In this document: piece by piece, positions 7,730-15,699 of the stretch
Position numbering within the stretch: the first letter of the stretch is position 1
Layout: every line of letters begins with the position of its first letter
Assembly: GCA_947496465.1 (NCBI GenBank)
Contig: CANMCX010000018.1
Coordinates: 1 to 63,662 of the forward strand
Direction: 5' to 3'
From: Marinifilum_A sediminis
Lineage (GTDB): Bacteria; Bacteroidota; Bacteroidia; Bacteroidales; Marinifilaceae
Length of the DNA stretch: 63,662 bases
The notes under the pieces: generated by a model
The model's database searches: none
What the model was told of the DNA's origin: nothing
What the model saw: only the letters and a program-made list of their open reading frames with translations
Position numbers and translations under genes: made by a program

Positions 7730-8245
7730 ATGATAAAGTGGTATAGAAATTTAATTGATAAAGTACTGAATGAAAAACCTTATTTCGGGATAGGATATCG
7801 GGAAGGTAAATACAAAGCAATGATATTTCTGCCGCCATTGGTTTTATTATTTGCTGTTATTTTGGGGCTGGCAGTTTTCTTTTCTAATTTCAAATCCTAT
7901 CAAAGGAGTTGGCGCGCCAAAATGAATACAAACGAGATTGTGGTTCGCTGCGATTCATCAATTCAAGGGGATAGTATTAAGATTGAATGGAAAAATTCTT
8001 TTCCACCTGCAAAAGTTGTGTTTTACAATGGAGAACAGGCTGATGTAAATATCAATAAAAGGGGATACAATTACTTTACGGTTTCTTATTTAGGACAAAA
8101 GATTGGTACCTACGAGCAATTTAAAAGTGATTATTGGTCCTATCATAAATATGAATTTTTAATAAAAATGGATAGCAGTGATACGCCACAATCTGCACTA
8201 CAAATTGAAGGGAAATATCATAAATGCAAGCTTGCTGCTGAGTAA
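7730..8245 (+). CDS. single-pass membrane protein of unknown function
   Basis: A 171-residue protein. One strong transmembrane helix lies at about residues 28-50 (FLPPLVLLFAVILGLAVFF), after a basic cytoplasmic N-terminus. The remaining 120 residues would be periplasmic and beta-rich, ending in CKLAAE. No family is recognised. It is 16 bases ahead of the lipoprotein gene at 8261, so the two are probably co-transcribed. Confidence 0.65.
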   Translation: MIKWYRNLIDKVLNEKPYFGIGYREGKYKAMIFLPPLVLLFAVILGLAVFFSNFKSYQRSWRAKMNTNEIVVRCDSSIQGDSIKIEWKNSFPPAKVVFYNGEQADVNINKRGYNYFTVSYLGQKIGTYEQFKSDYWSYHKYEFLIKMDSSDTPQSALQIEGKYHKCKLAAE

Positions 8246-8260
8246 ACAAACGAACTACAC

Positions 8261-9397
8261 ATGAGAATATACCTACTACTGCTTTTTGCACTGATGCTTT
8301 TTGCTTGTAAGAATGGATCTAAAAACGAAACGGATAAGAACAGTAATAGTTTAATTGCAAGTGAAAAGTCTGGAATTGATTCTACATTGATAAAAAAAAG
8401 GCAAGCTGATTCATTAGCAAATTTGATGTCTGTAAGATCGAATTTGAAAATTAAATCTTTTGAAATAATTGAATACGGAAAGTTTCCAGGGTATTCGAAA
8501 AAGACATTGATAACTCTTGATTCGGTATTTGTTATTGAAAAACCGATAAGGAATGATTCATTAAAGGGGATTGTTTATCAGGCAAGTGATCCCTATTTAT
8601 TAGCAAGTGTATCGGCTGTTGTAGAAAGTAAATTTTCCGAGAATATTGTTTTCTGCGAAGAGCAATCTTATTATTCTGAAAGCAGAGGTTCATTTGTGAG
8701 GTTGAATGTTGACTTTAAAAATGGTTTAAAAACCAATTTATCATTCGAAAATTGCAAGTCGAAATCGCTTAAAGAAGTTGTAAATGTTCTAAATGGAGTC
8801 TTACCTAAAGAGAACACTATAAAATTACCATTGAAGACAATTGTTGATTTAACAATGCCACCCGATAGCGTAAAGACCTGGAAGAAATTAAAAAGTATTG
8901 CGAAATACAATGATAAGACCAGCTTTACATTATCTGAATTTGATAAAAGTAAATTAGTTCGCTTAGACTCTACAGTATTCGGAAAGAAAATTCATGAAAC
9001 CTATGCTTTAAAATCTAGTTACATTATTGCTGTAAAGCCAAATATAGGTGAGTTTTATCCTTGTGTTGTTTATGGACAGCAGTTTGATTGCGGGCAGGTT
9101 ACAAATTTTATTGCCATATGTACGCTAGATTCTTTATTACAAAAAAGGGGAACATTTGATGTGATTGCCGGAGAATGGTCTGACTTTGAGGGGGATTGTC
9201 AATACAGTAGTGAGCTATCGGATTCTATCATAAACAAAAATTCATCCTATTCTTTTGATGTATCGGCTGAGGAATTAAGAAGAGATGATAACATAAAGTC
9301 TTTTGATATTAAAGAGAAGCTAGTAATTAATAGGAAGGGTGAGATTCTTACAATAGAAAAGGATACATTAAATGTTAAGTATTTCGGCAAACAATAA
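8261..9397 (+). CDS. lipoprotein of unknown function
   Basis: A 378-residue protein beginning MRIYLLLLFALMLFACKNG. The lipobox is LFAC with Cys at residue 16, and K-N-G-S after it. A Ser/Asn/Lys-rich linker follows to residue 60, then an all-soluble body without recognised motifs. Four further Cys residues in the body could form disulfides. It follows the single-pass membrane protein closely. Outer or inner membrane anchoring cannot be told from the +2 residue with confidence in this phylum. Confidence 0.7.
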   Translation: MRIYLLLLFALMLFACKNGSKNETDKNSNSLIASEKSGIDSTLIKKRQADSLANLMSVRSNLKIKSFEIIEYGKFPGYSKKTLITLDSVFVIEKPIRNDSLKGIVYQASDPYLLASVSAVVESKFSENIVFCEEQSYYSESRGSFVRLNVDFKNGLKTNLSFENCKSKSLKEVVNVLNGVLPKENTIKLPLKTIVDLTMPPDSVKTWKKLKSIAKYNDKTSFTLSEFDKSKLVRLDSTVFGKKIHETYALKSSYIIAVKPNIGEFYPCVVYGQQFDCGQVTNFIAICTLDSLLQKRGTFDVIAGEWSDFEGDCQYSSELSDSIINKNSSYSFDVSAEELRRDDNIKSFDIKEKLVINRKGEILTIEKDTLNVKYFGKQ

Positions 9398-9442
9398 ATT
9401 ATTTCTCTGTACATACATTCAAAGTAGAAATCTGAAATATAC

Positions 9443-10141
9443 ATGGACGGTAAGGAAAAAAGATATTTAGAATTAGGTCTATCATCAGGACAAATAAAAG
9501 TTAAAATGAAAACTCCACTTTTCGGATTGGCTTTGATATTTTTTCTATTTAGCTATTTGTCTTCAGATGTTGTTAGTGAAACAAGCCTTGACAAGTTAGA
9601 AGATCAAGTAATTGAAAATCCACCCAGACATAAGGAGTATAGCGGAGGAAAGAGTGGCAGGCATTACAGTTGCAAGATAAAACTAGAGAACTCTACTCAT
9701 AAATTTGTGATTGATGGGGTAGATTATCAGTATGTTAATTTTGAAGGACTTTATAGAAATATAAGGAAAGGTGATGTTGTTAGCTTACTGGTATATAAAG
9801 ATGATATCTACTCGATTAAGAAAGATGGAGTTGATTATTGCAATTTAGAAGCTGCAAATGAACATCGAAAAAATAATAAAGCCTCAATAAGATGGATAGC
9901 AGGAATAGCGTCAATCTTTTTCGGATTTGGGGCAATTTTGGAAAGATTTAAAAAGGTGAGGGAATATTACAATAACAAAATTAAATTTTCATGGGGATGT
10001 CTTTCTGTTGGAGTGGTAATTATTTCATTTTTCGCTATAAACCTTTTTATTGGAGCTCGTTATGTAACCAATAAGTACGATCATGATAAATCTTACAAAG
10101 AGATTTTAAGAAAATATGAATATAGACCCAACAGTGGGTAA
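9443..10141 (+). CDS. membrane protein of unknown function
   Basis: A 232-residue protein with about three hydrophobic helices: residues 28-44 (LFGLALIFFLFSYLSS), 151-170 (IRWIAGIASIFFGFGAI) and 188-210 (LSVGVVIISFFAINLFIGA). The loop between the first two (about 105 residues) has HYSCKIKLENSTHKF and a beta-rich pattern, perhaps an OB- or SH3-like insert. No family is recognised with confidence. Its last 33 codons plus about 28 downstream bases are duplicated at 12792-12917. Confidence 0.65.
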   Translation: MDGKEKRYLELGLSSGQIKVKMKTPLFGLALIFFLFSYLSSDVVSETSLDKLEDQVIENPPRHKEYSGGKSGRHYSCKIKLENSTHKFVIDGVDYQYVNFEGLYRNIRKGDVVSLLVYKDDIYSIKKDGVDYCNLEAANEHRKNNKASIRWIAGIASIFFGFGAILERFKKVREYYNNKIKFSWGCLSVGVVIISFFAINLFIGARYVTNKYDHDKSYKEILRKYEYRPNSG

Positions 10142-10322
10142 CAAAAGACAAAATTTATGGGTGGTGATGCTCAAACTTAAAGGATAGCACAATTAATAAA
10201 CATCAACAAGTCAATTAAAAATGGTTTGCTTTAATTCGTTTATCAAAACAGGTGGTGTAAATCATGAGACTTGTGCAATTGCAAACTATTGTCTGGTAGG
10301 TACATTTAAAACAGTGTAAATA

Positions 10323-11363
10323 ATGAAATTTAGTATACTAATATTGGGGATTTTTTTAATAGTTTCTTGTCAAACACATCAACAGAAAGATTCTGATTCT
10401 TATAATGATTTAAAATCGGAAATTGATTCTATAATAATTAACAGTAGTTTTAACGGAGTAGTACTATTAACAAAAGATACTGCAAGAATATACTCGAAAG
10501 CAGTTGGCTATTCCGATATAGAAAACAAGATTCCAATTAAGTTGGATGATCAGTTTGTTATTGGTTCAATTAGTAAACAAATAACTGCTGTATTAATATT
10601 GAGAGAATATGAAAACGGTAAAATTAAACTTGATGATAAAATTGATCAATATTTAAGCGATATCGACCAAACGTGGGTTAAAGAGGTAACAATTCATCAA
10701 TTACTAACTCATACTCATGGTATTGTTGCTATAAATAAGCCGTTGGAATTTAAGCAGGGTTCACGTTTCCATTATTCCCAATTAGGCTATGAATTACTTG
10801 CAAATATTCTTGAAAAAGTGACTTCAAAAACATTCAATGAATTGTCAACTGAATTATTTAACAAGTATGGTTTAACACATACTTTTCATCCAGATAATAA
10901 AGAATTTAAAAATCTGGTTAAAGGATATCGAGAAACTAAAAATGGGAAGTTAAAATATTGTTCAAATAGTTTATTTAATTACGTGCCTGCAGGTTCATTT
11001 ATATCAAGCGTTGAGGATTTAAACAGGTGGAATCAATATTTGCATTCTGGTAAACTTGTCAAAAAAGAAAGCTTAGAATTAATGAAGACAAAATTCGCAA
11101 CAAGAATTCACCCGATTTTTGGAACCGTTGAATATGGTTATGGTTTGCTTTTTAAAGATGGAGAAGAAAACATACAAATTGGAGCATTGGGTTATGCTCC
11201 GGGCTTTGTTTCTGCTTGCTATTATTATCCTCAATCAAAACTGAATGTATCTGTTTTGCAAAACACTGCCACTAATTTAGATGATTTTAAAAAGACATTT
11301 AAAGTACATACTGAACTAATGGAATTAATTAAAAAACAAACACCCAATATTTTGAATAAGTAA
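10323..11363 (+). CDS. class C beta-lactamase-like serine hydrolase, lipoprotein
   Basis: A 346-residue protein with the lipoprotein signal MKFSILILGIFLIVSC (Cys 16). The beta-lactamase/D-alanyl-D-alanine carboxypeptidase (PF00144) fold is shown by GSISKQITAV (the SxxK nucleophile motif), YSQLGYELLANIL (the Y-x-N-like motif, with Gln in place of Asn) and a C-terminal region with GALGYAPGFVSACYYYP. Members hydrolyse peptides or esters and only some are true beta-lactamases. With the altered second motif and the lipid anchor, a peptidase or esterase role is more likely than antibiotic resistance. It is a lone gene with about 180-base gaps on both sides. Confidence 0.85.
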   Translation: MKFSILILGIFLIVSCQTHQQKDSDSYNDLKSEIDSIIINSSFNGVVLLTKDTARIYSKAVGYSDIENKIPIKLDDQFVIGSISKQITAVLILREYENGKIKLDDKIDQYLSDIDQTWVKEVTIHQLLTHTHGIVAINKPLEFKQGSRFHYSQLGYELLANILEKVTSKTFNELSTELFNKYGLTHTFHPDNKEFKNLVKGYRETKNGKLKYCSNSLFNYVPAGSFISSVEDLNRWNQYLHSGKLVKKESLELMKTKFATRIHPIFGTVEYGYGLLFKDGEENIQIGALGYAPGFVSACYYYPQSKLNVSVLQNTATNLDDFKKTFKVHTELMELIKKQTPNILNK

Positions 11364-11546
11364 TGGCAGAAAATGGGGTAAATATTAAAGTTTGTATCCC
11401 GATCGAACTATGATAGGAAAGTGTCATACAGTCTGTTACTGCTTATACAATTTATGGTTGGACTCAATTGTATTTTGTTAATAGTATTTACTTGTAACTT
11501 TTCAATTGGTAGAAGCGTCGTATCCCGATAAAGAAAAAAATAATTA

Positions 11547-12713
11547 ATGGGGAATCAAGCAAACCGAAATCTTTGGATAGATTATTTACGATCAGCAATT
11601 ACTGTTTTGGTAGTTGCGCATCACTCATCTCATGCATACACAACCTTTGCAACTTTTGACAAGAAAGCTTATATCAATTCAACTCACGCTATTGTTGATA
11701 TAAAAAGATGGATTGGTATGGATTTGTTTCAGAATTTTAATGATATTTTTTTTATGTCTCTTATGTTTTTAATAGGGGGATTATTCCTAATTAAGAGCAT
11801 CAACAAAAAAGGAGAGACAAATTTTATAAAAGATAGATTCTATCGATTGTTTATTCCATTTCTTTTGCTGGGAACATTCTTTATGCTAATTGCTTATTTC
11901 CCCTCTTACTATGTAGCTCATAATAATGTTGACATTATTGCTTATGTGAATGATTTCTTTTGGGTAGAAAAATGGCCTGTTGGACCACCTTGGTTTATAT
12001 GGGTATTGTTTCTTTTTAATCTCTTGTTTGCATTGTTTTATAAAATAGGTGAGAAAATAGGAATATCATTTTCCAATGCAGGAAATAAACCTTTTACTTT
12101 TTTCATTATTTTGTTTTTGGTCTCTTTTCTGCTTTATGTTCCAATGGCGTATAATTTTGGGGCAGGTGCATGGGTGGGAGTTGGTCCATTTGATTTTCAG
12201 TTAAGCCGAATACTTCTGTACTTCGGATATTTTGTACTTGGTATTTTTATTGGGAAAACCGATTTTAATAAAAATATATTTTCAACAGAATCGCGAATTG
12301 TAAAAATGTGGTGGTTTTGGTTATTGCTTTCTTTGATGATTTATTTTATGTTGACAATAATGAGTGATCAATTAACTCAATTTGTAAAAGATAATAAGAT
12401 AAGAGAGTTTAATGCCTGGATGATTTATTATACAATCTATGTATTGTCATGTACAATAAGTTGCATCGCATTTATCACAGGTTTTAGAAAGCTTATTATT
12501 GCAGAAAAACTTTGGTGGAGTTCATTGTCCGAAAATGCTTACTTGATTTATTTAATCCATTATATTTTCGTGATCTGGTGTCAATTTTTACTTATGAAGT
12601 TTAACATTCCTGCTCTTGTTAAGTTTTTAATAACTTTTACACTTGCCCTTTCATTAAGTTGGGTGTGCAGTAATATGCTAAGGAAGATAAGAGTAGTGAA
12701 TAAATATTTATAA
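11547..12713 (+). CDS. acyltransferase family 3 membrane protein
   Basis: A 388-residue protein with about ten membrane helices. The N-terminus IDYLRSAITVLVVAHHSSHAY carries the conserved R/H signature of acyltransferase family 3 (PF01757), and later GPPWFIWVLFLFNLLFAL is typical of OpgC/OafA-like members. These integral membrane enzymes move acyl groups onto sugars or lipids of the envelope. The substrate cannot be told. It is a lone gene in the accessory region, with no sugar-biosynthesis neighbours. Confidence 0.85.
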   Translation: MGNQANRNLWIDYLRSAITVLVVAHHSSHAYTTFATFDKKAYINSTHAIVDIKRWIGMDLFQNFNDIFFMSLMFLIGGLFLIKSINKKGETNFIKDRFYRLFIPFLLLGTFFMLIAYFPSYYVAHNNVDIIAYVNDFFWVEKWPVGPPWFIWVLFLFNLLFALFYKIGEKIGISFSNAGNKPFTFFIILFLVSFLLYVPMAYNFGAGAWVGVGPFDFQLSRILLYFGYFVLGIFIGKTDFNKNIFSTESRIVKMWWFWLLLSLMIYFMLTIMSDQLTQFVKDNKIREFNAWMIYYTIYVLSCTISCIAFITGFRKLIIAEKLWWSSLSENAYLIYLIHYIFVIWCQFLLMKFNIPALVKFLITFTLALSLSWVCSNMLRKIRVVNKYL

Positions 12714-12791
12714 TTAGGAAAGTGTCGGGTATTCATTGTAATTATTGTTTGGCTATTAGCTCTTGTTTTTCGAATGGTTTTGTAGTAAGTA

Positions 12792-12917
12792 TTTTTATTG
12801 GAGCTCGTTATGTAACCAATAAGTACGATCATGATAAATCCTACAAAGAGATTTTGAGAAAATATGAATATAGATCCAACAGTGGGTAACAAAAGACAAG
12901 AGCTATGGGTGGTGATG
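12792..12917 (+). pseudogene. duplicated 3' end of the gene at 9443
   Basis: About 126 bases match 10044-10169 with only a few changes, including the segment GGAGCTCGTTATGTAACC. It covers the last 33 codons of the membrane protein gene, its stop and about 28 bases beyond. No start or 5' part is present, so this is a relic of duplication or recombination, not a functional gene. Confidence 0.85.
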
Positions 12918-13025
12918 TTTAATTGGATAAAAATCAAATACAATATACACAAGTGACTTTGGTAAGGTGGTAATTGTACATTGCTCGAAGTTAAAAAAGG
13001 AAGATAAACTAATAATACAATACTT

Positions 13026-13244
13026 ATGAAATCAATAAAGTTTGGAAAATTAATTTTCAATAGAAAGGCTATATTTTTAATTGCCTTTTGTCTTTTTCTT
13101 AATGGCGTTTTGATTGGAGCCTTGGTTGCTTATAATCAGGATGCTAATGAGTCGATAAATGTGATTCTGTTGCTATTTATGATATTTTTACCTTATCTGC
13201 TTTTTTATAAGAGTATTGGAAAAAACATTACTGAAATGAATTGA
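13026..13244 (+). CDS. small membrane protein
   Basis: 72 residues with two hydrophobic helices (about residues 15-34, FLIAFCLFLNGVLIGALVAY, and 45-62, NVILLLFMIFLPYLLFY) joined by an acidic loop. No family is recognised. Two well-formed helices and a basic N-terminus support a real gene, though small size keeps confidence moderate. Confidence 0.5.
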   Translation: MKSIKFGKLIFNRKAIFLIAFCLFLNGVLIGALVAYNQDANESINVILLLFMIFLPYLLFYKSIGKNITEMN

Positions 13245-13415
13245 AGTTGTTCGAACTTTCTGTTCTCACCCTTAATGGTTAACTCAAATAAAATTGCGAT
13301 TGACTTTATTATATGTAAATTTAATCGGCTTGCTTACTTGTTGTGTTGATGAGACCATAAGCTTGATTCACAAAAGTACATTAGTAAGCCCTTTGTAGTA
13401 CATAACCCGCATTAA

Positions 13416-13862
13416 ATGATTGAAAGAATAATATTATCGATAGTGGCAATAGTAATGCTGATTCTGACAATTCAGAGGAAGGAAAGATTATCAATTGTAT
13501 TGACCAGTGGGTTGACCTTGGGAATATTAATAATTTGGTTTGGGAATCTAATGCTAATACGAGTGGGAATGTTGACTTATCTGATTTCTGCTTTGTGGAT
13601 AATGCTTTATGGATTAAAAAAGAAAGAGTTGCTAACATATGAGAAGTTAATCATCTCATTGACGGGACTGTTTGCAGCTATAGCTAATCTTTTTGAATTG
13701 ATGCATTATCCATACGCATACGAAATCGGATTAAGTATGATTATTCCATTAGTACTTTTTCTTTTCGCATTAGTTAGGGGATTGATAAGGAAGTGTGAGT
13801 TAGGTTTTATGGTAATATTGAACCTCGAATTTTTATTCAGGTTTATAAATCTTTGGAGTTAG
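13416..13862 (+). CDS. polytopic membrane protein of unknown function
   Basis: 148 residues, almost entirely hydrophobic, with about five membrane helices and short charged loops (QRKERLS, KKKELLTYEK, RGLIRKCE). No family is recognised. The sequence TTTAACGAAC occurs shortly after the stop (about 13878). It resembles the right end of the long repeats, so this gene may mark the last unit of the accessory series. Confidence 0.55.
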   Translation: MIERIILSIVAIVMLILTIQRKERLSIVLTSGLTLGILIIWFGNLMLIRVGMLTYLISALWIMLYGLKKKELLTYEKLIISLTGLFAAIANLFELMHYPYAYEIGLSMIIPLVLFLFALVRGLIRKCELGFMVILNLEFLFRFINLWS

Positions 13863-14026
13863 GAAAATTAGCTAGTGTTTAACGAACGGAATAAAGGTAG
13901 CTTGTTAGTGATTGAGTTTTATTACTCCGCTGCACGAAATGAGGTTCGATAAAGTCAACCCTTTTCAGTTTTTCCATCACAGCAAACGATCAAAAGAATC
14001 TACAATGCAGATGGTATATTTTCCAT

Positions 14027-14056
14027 AAAAAAAGCATCACTCCTAAAAAGTGATGC
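14027..14056 (-). terminator. terminator for the J/KTSC gene
   Basis: On the minus strand GCATCAC (14050-14056) pairs with GTGATGC (14034-14040) and runs into seven T residues. It lies 24 bases beyond the stop of the gene at 14080. Confidence 0.85.
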
Positions 14057-14079
14057 TATGCTAATATATTGTAATTCAA

Positions 14080-14544
14080 TTAAGCGACTTCAACTTCCTC
14101 AACAAGTGTAGCCTTCTTCGATCTTCTGTACAGATATGAGTTATAGATATTTCTTTTAGCAAAACGCATTTGTTTATCAGAATTAATCAGTTTTTCAAAA
14201 ACGCTTCTTTTCACACCAAAGTATTCGTAAGCCGATCCATCTAAAAAGGTAATCTCAAGCAATAAGCCCTTGTGCTTAAAGTCCTCAATACCAACTTTGG
14301 TTGTTGTATGCTCATAGTCTTCAAGGTTTGCAGCTTTAGTTTCCGGAGCAATACTCACTAAGAAATGATAAGCATCGATAATCTGACGGCTTTTTAATTC
14401 AGCCTCTTCATACATTTCATGTCCTTCAGGAAATTTATCGGTATGCCACTCTTTTACTAAATTTCGGTAAGTTGATTTAAGACTTCTAAGTGTTGTGTCA
14501 TTATCAACATTGAACAATTTCTTGTACTCATTAATACGCTTCAT
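14080..14544 (-). CDS. J-domain-like plus KTSC-domain protein
   Basis: 154 residues. The N-terminal half looks like a degenerate J domain (helices around STYRNLVKEWHTDKFP, where HTD stands in place of the canonical HPD, then SRQIIDAYHFL). The C-terminal half, ITFLDGSAYEYFGVKRSVFE followed by RNIYNSYLYRR, matches the KTSC domain. The altered HPD motif suggests that Hsp70 stimulation is weak or lost; that is inference. The gene is monocistronic with its own terminator. KTSC proteins lack an established function. Confidence 0.75.
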   Translation of the reverse strand: MKRINEYKKLFNVDNDTTLRSLKSTYRNLVKEWHTDKFPEGHEMYEEAELKSRQIIDAYHFLVSIAPETKAANLEDYEHTTTKVGIEDFKHKGLLLEITFLDGSAYEYFGVKRSVFEKLINSDKQMRFAKRNIYNSYLYRRSKKATLVEEVEVA

Positions 14545-14630
14545 AGATGCTTCCTTTGTAAATTTCCTCTCGGTTGATTCTTAGGTGTTTTTTAATGGCA
14601 CACCCATGCTCGTTTTTTTCAAAACAGCCG

Positions 14631-14638
14631 CAAAAGTA
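14631..14638 (-). promoter_or_regulatory. possible -7 box for the J/KTSC gene
   Basis: On the minus strand the sequence reads TACTTTTG, an exact match to the Bacteroidota -7 consensus TAnnTTTG, about 87 bases before the start codon. I see no clear TTTG -33 box at the proper distance, so this is only suggestive. Confidence 0.35.
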
Positions 14639-14931
14639 TGCATTTAAAACTTATGAATACGATGTATTGATTCTTTTCTTCTTATTTATTATTTCCTGCA
14701 ACTTAGAACGATGAGTCTCCCTTTATTTTGTTTGAGAAAACGATTAGTATGCGTTCTACCGATAGCCTTCAATTAATTTCTACGATGTAAAAACTGAACC
14801 CTGCTAAGGAACTCTTGTTGCACATACGCAAGCATAAGAAAGAAACATTTCAGTAATATGTAATTTCAATTAATTATGCTTTAAAGCTATTTTACAGGAT
14901 AGTTTATTTTTTTGATAAAATAATAAAGTAG
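14639..14931. other. intergenic region between divergent genes
   Basis: About 290 AT-rich bases separate the minus-strand J/KTSC gene from the plus-strand DtxR-type regulator. I see no frame, hairpin or repeat of note until the operator-like palindrome at 14932. Confidence 0.4.
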
Positions 14932-14964
14932 ATTTAGTCTAAATAAAAAGATTTAGTATATTTG
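14932..14964 (+). promoter_or_regulatory. promoter with operator-like palindrome upstream of DtxR-type regulator
   Basis: A 13-bp palindrome, ATTTAG-T-CTAAAT, lies at 14932-14944. TATATTTG, a match to the TAnnTTTG -7 box, follows at 14957-14964, so the palindrome overlaps the expected -33 position. That placement is what a repressor site would have, and autoregulation by the adjacent metalloregulator is the simplest reading. This is inferred from position and symmetry. Confidence 0.5.
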
Positions 14965-14979
14965 AATTAATATTTAAGT

Positions 14980-15666
14980 ATGCTTAAATCTTTTATTTGT
15001 ATGTCGGCGTCAACAGAGAATTTTTTAAAAACCATTTACAGCTTTAGAAAGTTGGAAGCAAGAGATACCAAACCAGGTTCTATTGCCAAGGCTTTGGGCA
15101 TTAGCAATGCTGCAGCAACTGATATGGCTAAAAAATTATCGGTTCGTAAGTTGGTGTTGTATGAGAAGTATCAACCCTTGAATTTGACTAATGAGGGAGA
15201 GAAGATCGCCTTGCAAATTCTTAGAAAACACAGGTTGTGGGAAACTTTTCTGCACAAAACCTTCGGCATGTCTTTATTGGAAATTCATCGTGAAGCTGAA
15301 TTGTTGGAGCACCAAACATCGGATTTTATGGCGGATAAACTGTGGGAGTATTTAGGTAAACCTGATTGTGATCCACATGGAGATCCGATTCCGGATGTAG
15401 AAGGAAAGGTTCATTTGCACAAGGACAACCAGGTTCTTTACAAGGCAGATGTAAATGTGTTTTATGAAATAAAAAGATTGATTAATAGGGATGAGGAGTT
15501 CTTTCAATTTTGTAAGGGAAATGGAATTGAGATAGGGACAAAGCTTCAGGTTGTTAAGCAATATTCTAAAAATAAATTAACGGAAATACTGATCCGGGAA
15601 CAGAAAATCTTGATTCCTCAGGAGTTTTCAGGTCTTGTATATGTGAGACAGATTAGTGAACAGTAA
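14980..15666 (+). CDS. DtxR/MntR-family metal-dependent transcriptional regulator
   Basis: 228 residues (221 if the in-frame ATG at 15001 is the start, where the conserved helix begins). A winged helix near residues 10-70 includes DTKPGSIAKALGISNAAATD. A dimerisation and metal-binding domain follows, with HRLWETFL, HREAELLEHQTSDFM and the family signature DPHGDPIPD. The C-terminal FeoA/SH3-like part makes it a full-length member. DtxR proteins repress metal-uptake genes when loaded with Fe2+ or Mn2+. The TonB receptor starts 33 bases downstream, so regulator and receptor are likely co-transcribed and metal-responsive. Confidence 0.9.
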   Translation: MLKSFICMSASTENFLKTIYSFRKLEARDTKPGSIAKALGISNAAATDMAKKLSVRKLVLYEKYQPLNLTNEGEKIALQILRKHRLWETFLHKTFGMSLLEIHREAELLEHQTSDFMADKLWEYLGKPDCDPHGDPIPDVEGKVHLHKDNQVLYKADVNVFYEIKRLINRDEEFFQFCKGNGIEIGTKLQVVKQYSKNKLTEILIREQKILIPQEFSGLVYVRQISEQ

Positions 15667-15699
15667 ACAATTAATAAAGAATAATAAAACCATAATATA

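Noticed and set aside
10323..11363. Antibiotic-resistance beta-lactamase
   Set aside because: The PF00144 fold is clear, but the second motif is YSQ rather than YSN/YAN and the protein is a lipoprotein. Resistance cannot be claimed.
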